Assembly (NCBI RefSeq): GCF_014805685.1
Contig: NC_060902.1
Span: forward strand, 2,653,145 to 2,717,144
DNA: 64,000 nt
From: Silurus meridionalis
Lineage: Eukaryota > Chordata > Actinopteri > Siluriformes > Siluridae
Reading direction: 5' to 3'
Part shown: in pieces, positions 1 through 12,652 of the stretch
Layout: every line of letters begins with the position of its first letter
How positions within the stretch are numbered: position 1 is the first letter of the stretch
Notes under the pieces: model-generated
The model's database searches: none
Told to the model about the DNA's origin: nothing
The model's input: only the letters and a program-made list of their open reading frames with translations
Translations under genes and position numbers: made by a program

Positions 1-420
1 ACCTCTCTCCAGTCAGGAACGCAGCTCTTCAAGTCCATCAAAATGGAAAACCCAGCAGAGAAGATGGCCGAGAAGAAAGACGCAGCGCAGCCGCCGTCCG
101 TCATCAAATTCGGGATTCCGCTCCAGACGAAAGTCCCCGCACAGAGCACGAAGGAAAAACCGACTCCACCTGTTCCGCCCGTTCAACCCCCGATCCAGAT
201 GTTGGAACCGGGGGAGGAGCAACAGCAGCTCAGTCCCAGCACGCCGCTGGAGGTGAGCTCCGGTACCGACACGCCACCGATTAACATCATCCTCTCAGGA
301 ATTTCTCCTTCTCTGGGATGTCCCTCGCCCTCACCCAGCACGCTCGCAGACTCCAAGGAGCTGATCATCGACACGGACGTCGAGTCGGTTTCCTCTCAGC
401 CTACAGAGCTGCAGCTCCAG
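1..420 (+). CDS. ELK4: ELK4 exon (partial, 5' end outside window)
   Basis: Open from base 1 in frame 1 with no stop. It ends CTGCAGCTCCAG before the donor GTAACG. It encodes the end of the B-box and the linker, including [11 protein letters not shown] and [15 protein letters not shown], which correspond to segments of human ELK4. The ATG at 43 is internal, not the start. It ends in phase 0. Confidence 0.94.
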
Positions 421-3400
421 GTAACGCCTACACATACTTCCACTCCACTTACATGCCTTTTTTATTAGTTCCTAACCATTTATACCTAATTGGTACCTAA
501 TCGATGCCTAATTTATGCCTTTTTGATACCTGTTTGATGCCTAATCAATGCCTAATTGGTACCTAATTGATACTTAATTGATATTTTTTATACCTAATTG
601 ATTCCTAATTGGTGGCTGATTTACACCTAATTGATGCATAAATACTCGTTGGCTAGTCAAGGGCATCACAACAGACATATATTTTGGGTGTTCGACAAAA
701 ACCTGATGAAGTCATTAGCTGTTGTTTTGTATTTGTGGCATCCTGATCTCCTGAGGTTTATCATTTGTTTCCCACCTTCATACCTACCAGAATCAATACC
801 TGAGACAGGTGCAGACACGTAACCCCTCTTGAGCCAACAGAGACAACCAGTCATGTGTCTTTTATTTTATGTCTGCTGTCAAAAAAAAAGGTTCTTGATA
901 AAGACAGTTGCATCATGTGGAACAGAACTCAAACTTGACAATCACCTACTCCAGAGAGATACTGGTCTTAACCCTTCACCCACTGAGCCGTTCAAGCTGA
1001 CAACTGTTGGACTTTTTAAATCTTTTATTTCACACGTGTATTACCAGAGCATGGTCACTGATAAAAAAAGAAACCGTTACCAGGATTGAAACTTTCCTCA
1101 AGATCATGGCCAAAATTTTTAGTATTTGAGTATCGGTCATGAGTTAGATATTTCTGACCACCAGGTGGCGCCAAATCGTAGCTTCTTAACCAGTAAGATG
1201 CCAGGCGAGTTTTGTATCAGATGCAGCGTCACTTTCTGATCTTCTGTCTGATTTTCTGTCCTGAAGATTTTCCCATGCTTTAGCACTTGCTTCTCCTTCC
1301 ATAAATTTGGAATCATGCTCAATCTTTGACCCTTCTTTTTTCTTTTTTTTTGCCCTATACTCAGCCATTGTTTGACTCCAACTCCTCGGACTTGTCACTG
1401 GTCCTGAGTCACGGTCAGAGCGGTAAATCTTCAAAGAAGCCTCGAGGGTTGGAGCTCATGCCCACGCTATTGGTGAGCAGTTCGGACTTGAGTCCCCTCA
1501 ACCTATCCAGTCCGTCGCTCCCTACAGCCTCCCTCACGCCGGCTTTCCTGCAGGTCAGTATCTTCTCTCCATCCTGGGTCGAGGGTTTACTCTACTGACA
1601 CCTGGTGGCCAGAATGTGGTGTAGCACTGCATTATTTTGTTTTGTAAAGACCCTAGTAGTTTATTCATATAATCTTTTTCAGTTTATTTTATCATTAAAT
1701 TCGATTTATAGAGAATCCTTAATAATATTTGGGTATTTGTTTTCTTTTTATAATTTGAATATATAATAGTCATTCTATATATTAAAAAAAAATGCACGTG
1801 AATTATGATGATTTCTGTTTTTAAAATGCTGAAACCTCTTGTGGTCGACATCCATGCGAACGACCACATTGTGAAATCTTTTCTGGAGGCTGTAATATTC
1901 CACTCATAGCTTTCTGTGTTCCTCTTTCCCACTCGGAGACTTTGGCCAGTAGATGGCAGTAACGCGCCGGGTTTGGGGATCGGGTTCGCTGTGAAGGCGG
2001 CTGCATGGGTGGCGCAGTCGCACCCACGGGGTCGTGATGAGATTCGGTTGAATGACGCTTTGATGGATGACCTCATTAAGGCCACACAACGGCTGATTTT
2101 ATGATCAGATCTATTCGCTCGGCTCCGGATGACTACGCTCAGCTGTCTCAGCCTTTTTCTTTTTTTTTTTCTTTTTTTTGAGATGAGGGATTGTATTGTT
2201 TTTATTTATTTCGCGTTGTCGTGACTCAGGGAGGTCTTACACCTGGGTGGGCTTTATCTACTTTCTAGTTGCGTCTTTACAGAGTGTAACTAAAATATGT
2301 TCTTACATACTCATGGTTTCACATGGGATCAGAAACACTGTATGGTATTGAGACACCTGCATTTTAGAGCCGTATGTGGTTCTTTACCACAAAACTGAAG
2401 GCAAAGAAGATCATGAAATTTTCACTTCACTTGAACTAGGAGACCCACACGTGTTCCAGCATCAGGATGCAAACCCTGTGCACAAACACAGCTTCATAAA
2501 GATCTATGTTACATGATGTTGGAGTGGAAGATCTCCTGCTATAAATCTCTAAACCCTCAACCCTACTGAACATAATGAATGTGAACATTGGTTGTACCCC
2601 AGACGTCCTCACCTCATCTACACCAGCACCTGTCTTCACCAACACCCTCGTGCCTGAAGGTTATTATACCAGCAAACGGGGACTAAATGTGTTTGAGCAC
2701 TTATGGTCAGGTGTCCACAAACTTTTGCCAATATAGTGTGTATATATATTATATTATATATAAAGCAGATCTTCATGGAGTTCACTTGGGTTTCCACGTT
2801 CAAGTGAACGCAGAATTTTATTATACAGCATCCTGTACAATTGTGTGCCTCCAACTTTGTGGTAACAGTTTGGAGAACCACATATGGCAGGAAAGTTCAG
2901 TTCAGCCATGAAACAGCACCCCTGGAGCACAGAGGGTTAGGGGCCTTGTTTAGGGGCCCGACATTGACAGCTTGCTGATATTAGTGCACGAACTACAGAT
3001 GAATAACCCAGAACCTTAACCACGAACTACCACATGCTCACTGCACACTGCAACATCGTTTAGCTGTAATAAATGGACATTCAGCACCACCCAGAGGAGT
3101 CTGGTTCCTCGCGAGGTTTCTTCCGTATGCCGTCTCGGGGTTTTTCCTCGTCGCGGTCGCCAACGACTCGCTCATTAGGGACAAACTTACACTTATAAAA
3201 AACATCTTATTCATTTTTATCACCATGGACTAAGTGCATCCTTTATAATCCAGGACTAAGTGCAGCGATGAAATTCGGTTATTTCGACTCGTTCACACCG
3301 CAAACAAATTTCCAAGTTACGTCGCACAACATTTATCCATTTATTGTTACATTTAATGCTGTGCAATGCCCACGGTCACGTCACGTTTTCACTTACGAGA

Positions 3401-5908
3401 CGGTTTCAGAAAGTTTTATAACACGCCAACAGACGACAGCACGAGGCCGCACGCGCGGTCACAGGGAGCACCGACCTTCATAAGTCAGTGTTCCAAAAGA
3501 CATCGTCCTGCGTACATCAGGATCAATACGACTGACCACGTGCGCACCCTGACACCAAGCTCCTCCTCACACGCCGTGTTTCTCGCCGGAAATCTCGCGT
3601 CCGCAGAAGGTGCTTGGCACGCTTCGACAAAAAGACTTCCAGGACACATTCCAGAAGTGGCAGGAACCCAGGGGGCGCTGTAGTGCTGTGCAAGGGGACT
3701 ATTTTGAAGTGAATAAAGTACCTCCTTGTGAACAGAACTAGCCTCGAATCTTTTTGATACCACCTCATACTATATAGCAGCTGCACAAACTGCAATGACA
3801 CTGGAGACTCCCTTCCATAAACATTTATTCATCACTCAAAATATTCATCATATGTAATTATACTGAGCAATACATTAATGTAGAGCCAGAGCTTTATATT
3901 TATATACGTTTTACTGACAGAAGTATTCACTCACCCATTCAAATCATGAATTCAGGTGTAGTTACAGGTGGATAAAATCAAGCACCTGGGATGCAGATCG
4001 CTTCTACAAACGCGTGTCAAAGAAGTTGGCAGGAGAACAGAACTCGTCTGACTGCACTGTGCCAAGTGTAAAGTTTGGTGGAGGGGGATTATGATGTGGG
4101 GGTTGGGCTTCGGGCCCTTAGTTCCAGTGAAACTCTTAATGCTTCAGCATAAGAAATTTTGGACAATTTCATGCCCCCAACTTTGTGGGAACAGTTTGGG
4201 GACGGCCCATTCCTGTTCCATCACGACCGCGCACCAGTGCACGAAGCAACGTCCATAAAGACCTGGATTTTGGTGTGGAAGAACTTGACTGGCCTGTACA
4301 GATTCCTGACGTCAACCCGAGTTAGAACACCTTTGTGATGAATGAGAGCAGACCAGACCTACACATCCAAACCATCAGTGTCTGACCTCACAAATGAGCT
4401 TCTTCTGGAAGAACGGTCAAAAAATCCTCATGAACACTCTCCTAAACCTTGTGGAAACCCTTCCCAGAAGAGTTGAAGCTGTTCTAGCTGCAAAAGGTGT
4501 GGGCCAACATCATGTCAAACCGTATGGATTAAGAATCGGACAATATAGTGTACCTGCAGGCATAGAAGAACATTTCCACCAATCAGAATCCAGAAATCCC
4601 ACACCACACGATATGCACGATAATGATCATTCTGTGGTTTATGTTTGTGTTAACTGGAATGAAGATAAATGTCTGTGTGTGTTTATAAAATAAATAAAGA
4701 AATATACTGTATAAATTACAGCTGAACAGAACTGGGAGGCAAAAGTATGAACAGCAGCTGATAAGTTGGTATTTGTTTTGTCCTAGACACCGTTGTTGCT
4801 CACGCCGAGTCCCCTGCTGTCCAACATCCATTTCTGGAGCACGCTCAGTCCCGTGGCTCCCCTCAGCCCAGCTCGAAGACAGGGCGCACACACGCTCTTT
4901 CAGGTGAGTCTGTGAGTCTTCCACAACACACACAAATGGGTAAATAAAAACACTCTCCATCCACTGTAAGAAGAAAACACGTACTGGGGATCACTCATGC
5001 ATCCAGCCGGTCATATAGCAATGTGTAAAATCATGCAGATGCACATCAAGCGTTTGTTTTTTTCTAAAAATCTCCTACGGTTTCCACACACTCTGTTTAT
5101 GCCCCATGAGGTGCTTTTTTTTTTTGTAAACCTCAGCTGTATAAGTGTCTGAAAAGGTACAGGAATCAGTAGGCAAGAAAGTGCTCAGGTAAATGTACAG
5201 GTTAAATATATGTGCTGTGGAGTCGGGGCGTTGGCCATGGGCGTGTCCCGTTTTTTAAAATTCTAATCAACATGGGTATGTACAAATACAGATGCTTTAT
5301 GTATGTATGCAAATGTATGTTTATTATTAGTGAAATCAAACTCAACATGGAGACAAAATTGTCTTGTAGAAGTTTTGAAGAAACATTTAGACTGGAAGAA
5401 TTTGCAGCGCAAAGCGAAATTTTCCCGTAGGAAATTTTCCCGTAGGAAATAATGAAATGGCATTTTTGCTACACAATATTGAGCAAAAAATAATAAAACA
5501 AACGAACCTGCGCTTTACCTTTTGAAAAGACTCGTGGCAGGAGCGAGGGAGACTTCTTAAAACTGCGTTCCACTGTACGCAAATCATCAGGACACCGAAC
5601 GGAACTTTTGCTGTGTTTCCACATGGACGGTTTTAATTGCCGGATGTGTGCAACGGCGCGGATTTTGGTGCCGATTTGAGAATCGGCGCATCAGTAAAAC
5701 ACTGATTAAAATGTATTATTATAATTTTTTTATGTAAATAAACGAATGTTGCGTTTAAGGTTTTAATTTTGCCTCTTTTATATTTATTGATCTTTTAATA
5801 AAAAACGGTCGAACAGAAATGCGCGATGCGTAGATTGCGTGTGAATAAGATTATTGCTGATAAAATTTGTGTTTACTTTGACAGATTGTCAGTGTGTGTG
5901 TAATTCTT

Positions 5909-5970
<62 letters not shown>

Positions 5971-6180
5971 AAAAAAGTCCCTCATCACGTGAAGTTGCCT
6001 TTTTTTATATAGACTTTTTCCTTTACATTATTATTATTAATATTATTATTATTATCGCAATAACGTCTCTCTTTACAGTTCCCCTCTGTCCTGAGCTCCG
6101 CCCAGTTCTCGGTGCAGACGCACAGTGTGGACGGCACCAACACACCAGGACCTCTCTCTCCAGACCCACAGAAGACATGA
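1..6180 (+). CDS. ELK4: ELK4 (SAP-1) ETS transcription factor, C-terminal four exons, partial
   Basis: Spliced exons 1-420, 1365-1553, 4787-4903 and 6079-6180 join in phase 0 into 275 residues ending PDPQKT. ELK4 is a nuclear ternary-complex factor that works with SRF at serum response elements and is activated by MAPK phosphorylation. Seen here: the end of the B-box region ([13 protein letters not shown]), a Pro/Ser-rich linker, a D-type MAPK docking site ([14 protein letters not shown]), the transactivation core ([33 protein letters not shown]) rich in S/T-P sites, and the DEF/FxFP docking motif FQFP, which is divided by the last intron. The protein matches human ELK4 along its length rather than ELK1 or ELK3. 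The ETS DNA-binding domain and roughly 150 residues lie left of the window, so the gene is cut, not broken. It converges on MFSD4A, as in mammals. Confidence 0.95.
466..640 (+). repeat. Degenerate ~11-bp tandem array (TACCTAATTGA-like) in ELK4 intron
   Basis: About fifteen imperfect copies of a unit close to TACCTAATTGA/TGCCTAATTGA follow each other within 50 bp of the ELK4 splice donor. It is a degenerate minisatellite with no coding content. Confidence 0.7.
1365..1553 (+). CDS. ELK4: ELK4 exon: D-box and start of activation domain
   Basis: Acceptor CTATACTCAG, donor CAG|GTCAGT, 63 codons, phase 0 at both ends. It contains the MAPK docking D-box (basic KKPR followed by LEL and TLLV) and [15 protein letters not shown]. 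Confidence 0.94.
2415..2745 (+). mobile_element. Tc1/mariner-derived short repeat
   Basis: A decayed copy of a repeat seen about ten times in the window. Landmarks are CTTGAACTAGGAGACCC, GCACAAA, GGAAGATCTCCTGCTAT, ACCTCATCTACACCAG and a terminal block GTCAGGTGTCCACAAACTTTTG beside AT-rich DNA. The internal order mirrors the 3' half of a Tc1 transposase, but no frame stays open. It lies in the ELK4 intron. Confidence 0.6.
2925..3030 (-). repeat. tRNA-derived SINE fragment
   Basis: Contains GGGCCTTGTTTAGGGGCCC and CCTTAACCACGAACTACCAC, which match the SINE copies at 17915 and 47425 on the same strand. It is truncated and diverged. Confidence 0.5.
3915..4570 (+). mobile_element. Decayed Tc1/mariner transposase 3' half
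   Basis: Conceptual translation in shifting frames gives the C-terminal landmarks of a Tc1-like DDE transposase: a glycine-rich GGGLW-like stretch near 4078, CAPV-like near 4230, GVEELDWP near 4275, a DVNP-like motif near 4310, and [16 protein letters not shown] near 4435. Several stops and frameshifts make it a fossil. It lies in the ELK4 intron 5' of exon 4787. Confidence 0.75.
4787..4903 (+). CDS. ELK4: ELK4 exon: activation domain core
   Basis: Acceptor TTGTCCTAG, donor CAG|GTGAGT, 39 codons, phase 0. It encodes [27 protein letters not shown] and ends HTLFQ. The S/T-P motifs are the MAPK target sites of the family. Confidence 0.95.
5909..5970 (+). repeat. (TATC)n microsatellite
   Basis: About 15 uninterrupted tetranucleotide units in the last ELK4 intron, about 110 bp before the acceptor. 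Confidence 0.97.
6079..6180 (+). CDS. ELK4: ELK4 terminal coding exon with stop
   Basis: Acceptor CTCTCTTTACAG. It encodes [10 protein letters not shown] to PDPQKT and stops at TGA 6178-6180. The first two residues complete the FQFP ERK-docking motif begun in the previous exon. Confidence 0.95.
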   Translation, partial: FPSVLSSAQFSVQTHSVDGTNTPGPLSPDPQKT

Positions 6181-7054
6181 ACATGAACAGAAAAACAGAC
6201 TGCTGTGATTGGTGGGTTTGCTTTTTTTCCCCCTCAAACACACACACACACACACACCCCCGTATTGACTCAGAAACACTTTTACCCCACGTTACCTGTT
6301 GGTCAAATTCTTACTCCTGGTGACGATGAGCATTCAGGACCTTCGTCGCAGGGGGTTCGGGTGGAGCTTCACCTTCAGCTGGAGGGAAGAGTTCTTTCAA
6401 CAGAGTTTGCCTTTATTTTCTTCTGCTCAAACGGACGACAAGCCATCAGATAACCGTTTCCGTAAAGGATTCGCTTTTGTGTGCTGTTTTGCAGGGAGGT
6501 CAGCTTTCAGGGAGTCACTGCTTTTTTTTATTAAATTTTTTTTATGTCATGTTGGAACAGGACGTCCCACAACAGTTTGAGGAAGAACAACATGGCGTAT
6601 GTCCCAATACTTTTGCTCATACCATGTATATAATTGCAGTGCTTATGAATATTTTTTTATTTTCATACTTTCTTCATAGCGATACAATGCTACCAAAACA
6701 CACACACACACACACACACGTTTCTTGGTTTGAATAGTAAACGTTAAACGCTTTTTTCCCAATTTAAAACTCATCAATTTTAGATAACTAGCTAGCTACA
6801 TTAGCCTGCTTGTATTGAGTAGGATTGCAGCTGAGAATTTGGTAGATCTTTCATAAGAGCTTTCTTCTTTTCTTTTTGTTGGTAGGTTCAGAAAATCTTT
6901 TCAACGACGACCCGTAACGGCTGATCGCAGCTTTATTTTTACCCACCTAGCTGGCTTTGAAAAAAAATTAATTCTTAGATTGCATTTGAAAAAATTGCTA
7001 GATATTTTATCGACGTTATATCATGGTATCTAAACGTATTTTTTTCCCCTAAGG

Positions 7055-7060
7055 AATAAA
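7055..7060 (+). promoter_or_regulatory. ELK4: Candidate ELK4 polyadenylation hexamer
   Basis: First AATAAA after the ELK4 stop, 875 bases downstream. ELK4 3' UTRs can be long, so later signals may be the main ones. Confidence 0.3.
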
Positions 7061-8129
7061 ACAAGCACAGTATCAGACTCGATCCCGGTGTTGGTATCGA
7101 GGAATCTTCTCTATCGCGAGGTTTCTTATGCGTAATCGCCTCTCCAGGTAAAGTCCCCTCATTTCTTTGCCTTCGTACTCAGGGGGGAGACCACGTACAC
7201 GTTTCTTAAAAACGTCCTCATTTTGCACCTTTTCTGGCCATAAACAGCACCTACAAGCACCTTGACGCGACTGCTCCTAACCAGTCGATTAACGACGCAC
7301 TTACACACTAATCACGTCTCAAAGACGCTTGTGGAAATGTCTACAGATTGTAATCTAGTTTGGTTATGAGGGAAAAATATGACACAAAGACTCAAACAAT
7401 CCAGATGCTTATTTTTGTATTGACTGTTCAGGGTTTATAGTAATCATTATTTTTCATGAGATATATTTGTACATCGTGAGGTTTGAAGCGAGGCAAGTTG
7501 AATGAGTGTTGAAAGTAATGGGATTCCCAGAAATGCTATTTTTTACATTTTGCCTAGAAAGACAGATTGAAAAGGGAATATCTGGAAATTACATTTTCAA
7601 AAATTTTAGTCACCAGGATTTAGGAATTTCTTAAAAATATATTTTTTTTAATAGAGAAATGTAATAAATATATATATACACTTTGAAAGCTTCACACTTT
7701 TCCAATTCCCCAACTTCTGGTTTAATCTGGAAGGGAAAAAAAAGCAACATTTGCGCTTAAACAATTTTAAAGAACGCCATGCTAAAAAAAAAAAAAAAAA
7801 AAAATATTATTTGAAATTTGTGCAATTCTTGTAAAAATTTGCATTTTATCCATCCGGTTGTAATGAGATCATTCCAAAACTTGCAATTTGCAAGCTTTTA
7901 CATCTTTGTAAACAAAAATCTCTTTTTTTTACAATTTGATCCGTTTTATTTCCAACAAAGAAATTTACTGTAATTTGTACAGAATGGGAAAAGTGTCACT
8001 ACAATCTGAATGAAAAAGTACAGTAAAGAATTTGTGAAAGAACTTTTATAGTTGAATTACGTCGAATTGAATTGAAATTTTGTTCGTCATGAACATAAAC
8101 ATGCAGTACATAATGCGGAACCCTTATTA

Positions 8130-8510
8130 GAACTGTTCAGACAAAAGTTTGTGGACACCTGAACATGCAGTTTTTGAACATCCTACTGCTGTTATAATGA
8201 GATTTTGGAGCGTATTTGTGGAGGTTCATTCAGCCACCAGTCACAAAGGTGTTTCATAGAGTTCAATAGCAGGAGATCTTCCACTCCCTGTTCATGGAGA
8301 TGGCTTTGTGCACAGGAGCAGAGTCGTCCTGGAATATCTTTGGCTCGAATAGTTCAAGTGAGGGGGAAGATGCAATGCTACAGCCTTCAAAGACATTTTA
8401 TACAATTGTGTACCTCTGACTTTGACAAACAGTTTGAGGAGAACCACATATGGCTGGGGAAAGCCAGGTGTCCCAATACTTTTGTTTTTATAGTGTATGT
8501 ATTGCATGGT
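8130..8510 (-). mobile_element. Tc1/mariner-derived short repeat, opposite orientation
   Basis: Starts with ACAAAAGTTTGTGGACACCTG, runs through GGAGATCTTCCACTC and ACAATTGTGTACCTC, and ends CAATACTTTTGTTTTTATAG. This is the reverse of the 2415 copy. Confidence 0.6.
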
Positions 8511-11500
8511 TTGACATGAATTTCAGTTTGAGAATAAATCAGGTGTATAAAATTCAAAAGTTCAGATAAATTTTCAGAACATGACTGAATCGACTCAGAC
8601 TTGTGCTTATATTCTGCTTTTCTGAAGTCCCCAGATGTTGCGTTCTGAAAATCTGCAAAACGTTCGACATCTTGATTAGCATGTCTTTTAAAAAAAAAAC
8701 ACAAATTTAAGTTATGAAATACAACTGTGATACGATTTCCATAACCAAAAAAAGCTACATTTCCAAACTATTGAAAACATTTAAAATTCACACGAGGCCA
8801 AATTCTCGGAAATAAAATCACTTCCCTTCGTAATATTGAAACCAGCAAATTTCTCCAGTTGCCATAAAATCCTGGAAATTGAGATGTAACAGTTGCACAA
8901 ATAAAAGAACGCAAATTCCTACCTCTATGACGGTGTTGAGCTTGGATCTCGCCAAGCAATGACTCAAACGCAGAACTGGATTCATTTTCTCAGCACACAC
9001 GAACAACCACAAGCAAACCGACCTGAAGCTCAGGGTCGTGTGTGTTACAGAAAAAAAAAAAAAAAAAAGATATATATTCATATGATATGGAAATTATTTA
9101 GCATCTCAGACTCGGTCTCAGGAATGTTAAATACTTTCAGATAGTAAGCATTTATTCAGCCAGTGAGATGAAAAGAAAAATTTGATCAAAAACATGATTC
9201 AAAAAGAAATTAATCAGGTTCAAGTTTATAGTTAAAATAAATTTTTTGCTATAGTGATCTACATATCGCAACTTAAAGTTTTTTTTTCTTTCTATAAATA
9301 TTTACAATCCCCCTGGGGAAAAAATAAATAAATAAAATTATATATATAAATTTTTTTAAACCACAAAGCTCTAAGTAATTACTTAAAAAAAAACGCCATG
9401 CAAATTTTCCCTTTTAAAGCTTTTATTAATTGTACTCTAAAAATTAAGGTTTTTAATGTTAACAAAAAAAAGTTTGAAACTAATTGGAGGTTCTGCACGT
9501 TTTAAAAGGGCTTTGTAAATAAATATATATAAATAATTACATTTATTTTTTTTTTAAATAAAATTTAAGAATTGTTTACTTTTTTTTTTTTTGCTTGGAA
9601 ATGTAAAAATATTTAAAGGATTTGTTTCATTTCTAGTTTCTTGCCTTCTTATTGTTGTGACTCGAGTTCTTTGGGTTCGTCAGAGTCTTGACGAGGCTTC
9701 ACGTGGAATTAGAGCTCGTCGTTCATTTGAATGATTATTAAAATCCCACACCGTCTTTACACTCGCTACAGAACAACTGAATGAATTTACAATGTAAATG
9801 TTCGTTTGTTCTATTGTTTGATCACAAAAAAAAGGAAGAAAATTGCTATTTTGTTTCAATTTGTTAATTCACACGAAAGTCTAGCAATCAAAATCACACA
9901 ATACCAAAACATGATCAATATCCAAAATCACAGGATTTCCAATCGAACATCCAATTATAATCTGGGAGTCAAAGGGAATTTCATTGGTGATCTTTTCTTA
10001 GGAAGAAACGTGCACTCCGGAACCATGTGCACAAATAATGAGAGACATATTTGGAGATCTCACACATCTGGTAGAACATGATGCAGGGTGGGGCAGGGGG
10101 TGTTTTTGTATATAAGGGTTCTGTAATGAGTGTGAAAATTGTGTTCTCGGCGTGAAGCCAGAATGTTGGATGAAGCCATAAGAGTCAAACAAATAATCAA
10201 AACTCCCAAGAAGCTAAAAAAAGAAATGAGGCGTAAATGTTTAATATTTTACATTTTGAGTCTTTAAACCTTTTTTTTTTTTATATATAAATACAAAATA
10301 ATGAACGTAAACTACACAGTTGTTTTTCGTTTCTCAGCGGTCAGGATTCTGGCCTTCGGTGCTTCAAAGCTACAAACTTTACAAACTCAGACAACAGAAA
10401 TTGTCAGAAACTAGCTGTAACACGCAAACTACAAGCTAACGAGGCTTCACGTGGAATTCTACGTCGCTGTCCATTTTATTTTTGTGGATTTCTTTATTTT
10501 TAAAGATTTTCTTTCTTCCGCCGAGTAGCAGCAGCCAAGTGAAAACAGATCAGCTGCAGTCTGGCGTTTTTTTTTTTTTACACTTTTTATTCAACTGACT
10601 ATTAAATCCAGATCTAATGATTCCACCTTCTTAAAGTATTTACACCCCCTTTTCATTCTTTTATGGTGTCTATTATACACACAAACACACACACCTATCT
10701 GTCATGAGTGTGTGTGGTGAAATGGGAGATTACTGGGAGTTTCTTTTTTTTTTAACCCTTCTTTTATTGCTTGTTTATTATACAATTTAAATTTTTTAAA
10801 GAAAAAAAAATAAGCTGATATGTATAGATTTTTTCCATGTTTGTTTTGTTTGTGTATAAATATCTGGATTATTTTAGTGATTGGTTCTGGACTTTCTTTT
10901 CTTGGTAAGTTTACAAGTCGTACCTTTGTAACATTCCCGAATGTTTGTATTATATTTTTGTGTACAGCTTTTTAGTGTTAACTTTCTCTTCAGCACTTGC
11001 GTTTAAAAACAAATGTAATTAATACAATTATTTTTTCCGCATCATAAAAGTAAAATCTATGCACCTACATCTTTTACTGCACAGCTAAACAACTCTTTAT
11101 ATCTACTACCTTTTCCAGAATTCATGAATCATTTCATCTTTATAAAAATGTAGAAGCAAATTAACTAAGAATTTAGATTTTTTTTGATAGTTTGAATAGG
11201 TGGAATTGGATAAAAGAAAAACAAAAAAAAACAACCAACAAAACAAACCTCAGTATCACAATCACAGATTCAGAAATGCCTTCTTTTAAATTCCCAAGTA
11301 AAAAAAAAAAAAAAAAAGCGCCACACAAAAACATCTGTCTGCCACTGCCTTGATGAGTGACCAGTCCTGAACATATCATGCAGATGTTATTCGGCTTGTA
11401 TAGAAAGAAAAAAAAACGTTTATACACGTGCTTTATTTTTGTCCTGTTTGTCTTTAAGTCCGTCACAACCAGCGTAAATGTTTACATCTGTCGATTTGGC

Positions 11501-11804
11501 TTTATGGCTCTCATTGACGTGGAATAAAAAGAAAAAAAAGAAAACGGAATGTGAGTGTCGTGTGGTTACTCTGCCCAGGTTTGTAGTGTTGAACGTTACA
11601 CGACGATAAAAACACTGGACATTATACCTTCTCTGATGTGCAAAAGAGATCGAGACTCGACCCGAGGAAGCCACAGCTACACGACGTCACGACACGAGGA
11701 ACCCAATCAGACGGGCATCTGACTCGTCTGATACATCCAATTATCTTAAGTATCAGACTCCACTGTTAAAGGTATTAAAAAGCAGCTGGTTGTTCAGTTT
11801 ACAC

Positions 11805-12055
11805 TTCTCTTATACTGACCACTGGATGTTCCACATGGAACCTCATGGTAAAGAGTCTCTGAGGATTAGAATTGTTGCTCTCCATGAAGATGCTGAGGCT
11901 GCAAGATCATCAGAAACTTCCTGAAACTGAGTTACAGTTCAGTGGTCATGCTCATACTGAGGTTTTCCAAGACCTCACAAGGGTCCATCAGAGAAGCAGA
12001 GTTATAGTTCTGTGCGTCGGGTGCAGAAGCTGCTTTAAAAAACAGACGAGTGAAA
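11805..12055 (+). mobile_element. Tc1-like transposase 5' fragment
   Basis: ATACTGACCACTGGATGTTCC, GAGTCTCTGAGGATT, CTGAAACTGAGTTACAG and AGGTTTTCCAAGAC recur in the same order at 42934-43104, where they precede recognisable Tc1 transposase. Only the 5' part is present here. Confidence 0.6.
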
Positions 12056-12128
12056 ATAAAAAAGGCGCTAATTTCGACACATTACATGCTATTAGAAGAA
12101 AACTTTAGACAAAAACTCATGGTGTAGG

Positions 12129-12134
12129 TTTATT
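12129..12134 (-). promoter_or_regulatory. MFSD4A: Candidate MFSD4A polyadenylation hexamer
   Basis: TTTATT on the + strand is AATAAA on the - strand, about 460 bases past the proposed MFSD4A stop codon. Position is plausible; usage is unproven. Confidence 0.35.
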
Positions 12135-12593
12135 CAGAGTTTAATCTTCAGATGTCTTTCATTGGATTTGTAACTAAACTGGATTGAAAAATGGTGCATT
12201 TGTTCGTTTACACTGTTGAATTATTTACAGTTTCGGAACTCGGTTGCAAAAAAAATATAAACAAGCAAACAGTGTAAACCGTTCTTTCTAGAGGGTTCCA
12301 TAGAAGCTTTAAACAAGTCTCAGCCCAACTCGCATACCAAACGCGTCCAAACAGGATCAAACTTTGGCAATGAGAACAGAATCTGGAAGCTAAAGGCCTG
12401 AATTCTCCCGGCGTACGACTACATCTACCTGCACGCATCAATGACTAGAACGACTGGTCTTATACAAAGTTCCATCACTTCAGGCTGTGAAGATCCTCAC
12501 ACCCCCACGACTTTCGTTCCGTCTGGTCCATGTTTTTCCTACAACATGGTGGCCATCTTGGTCCGATTGGACTCTGCCGGGGCCCCGTGGCAG

Positions 12594-12652
12594 TTAGTGT
12601 TCAGCTTCGTTAGTCTTGGCCCTTTCTGCTTCAGCGATGACACAGGAAGCAG
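12594..12652 (-). CDS. MFSD4A: MFSD4A exon 10 (C-terminal tail), tentative
   Basis: A good polypyrimidine tract (ATTCTGTCGTTTTCTCTGCCAG) ends at 12653. Entered in phase 1 it encodes A-ASCVIAEAERAKTNEAEH and TAA. The tail is polar and of the expected short length, but similarity to other family tails is too weak to confirm it by eye. Confidence 0.5.

Larger units (their letters stand above)
6181..12593. other. ELK4 3' UTR and flank between convergent genes
   Basis: AT-rich DNA without a believable coding exon. The ELK4 3' UTR must start at 6181; the first AATAAA on this strand is at 7055-7060. The rest holds A/T homopolymers, short (CA)n runs (6238-6257, 6697-6719), a Tc1-derived repeat (8130-8510) and, near 12.1 kb, the probable MFSD4A 3' end. 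Short frames here have no recognisable domain. Confidence 0.6.
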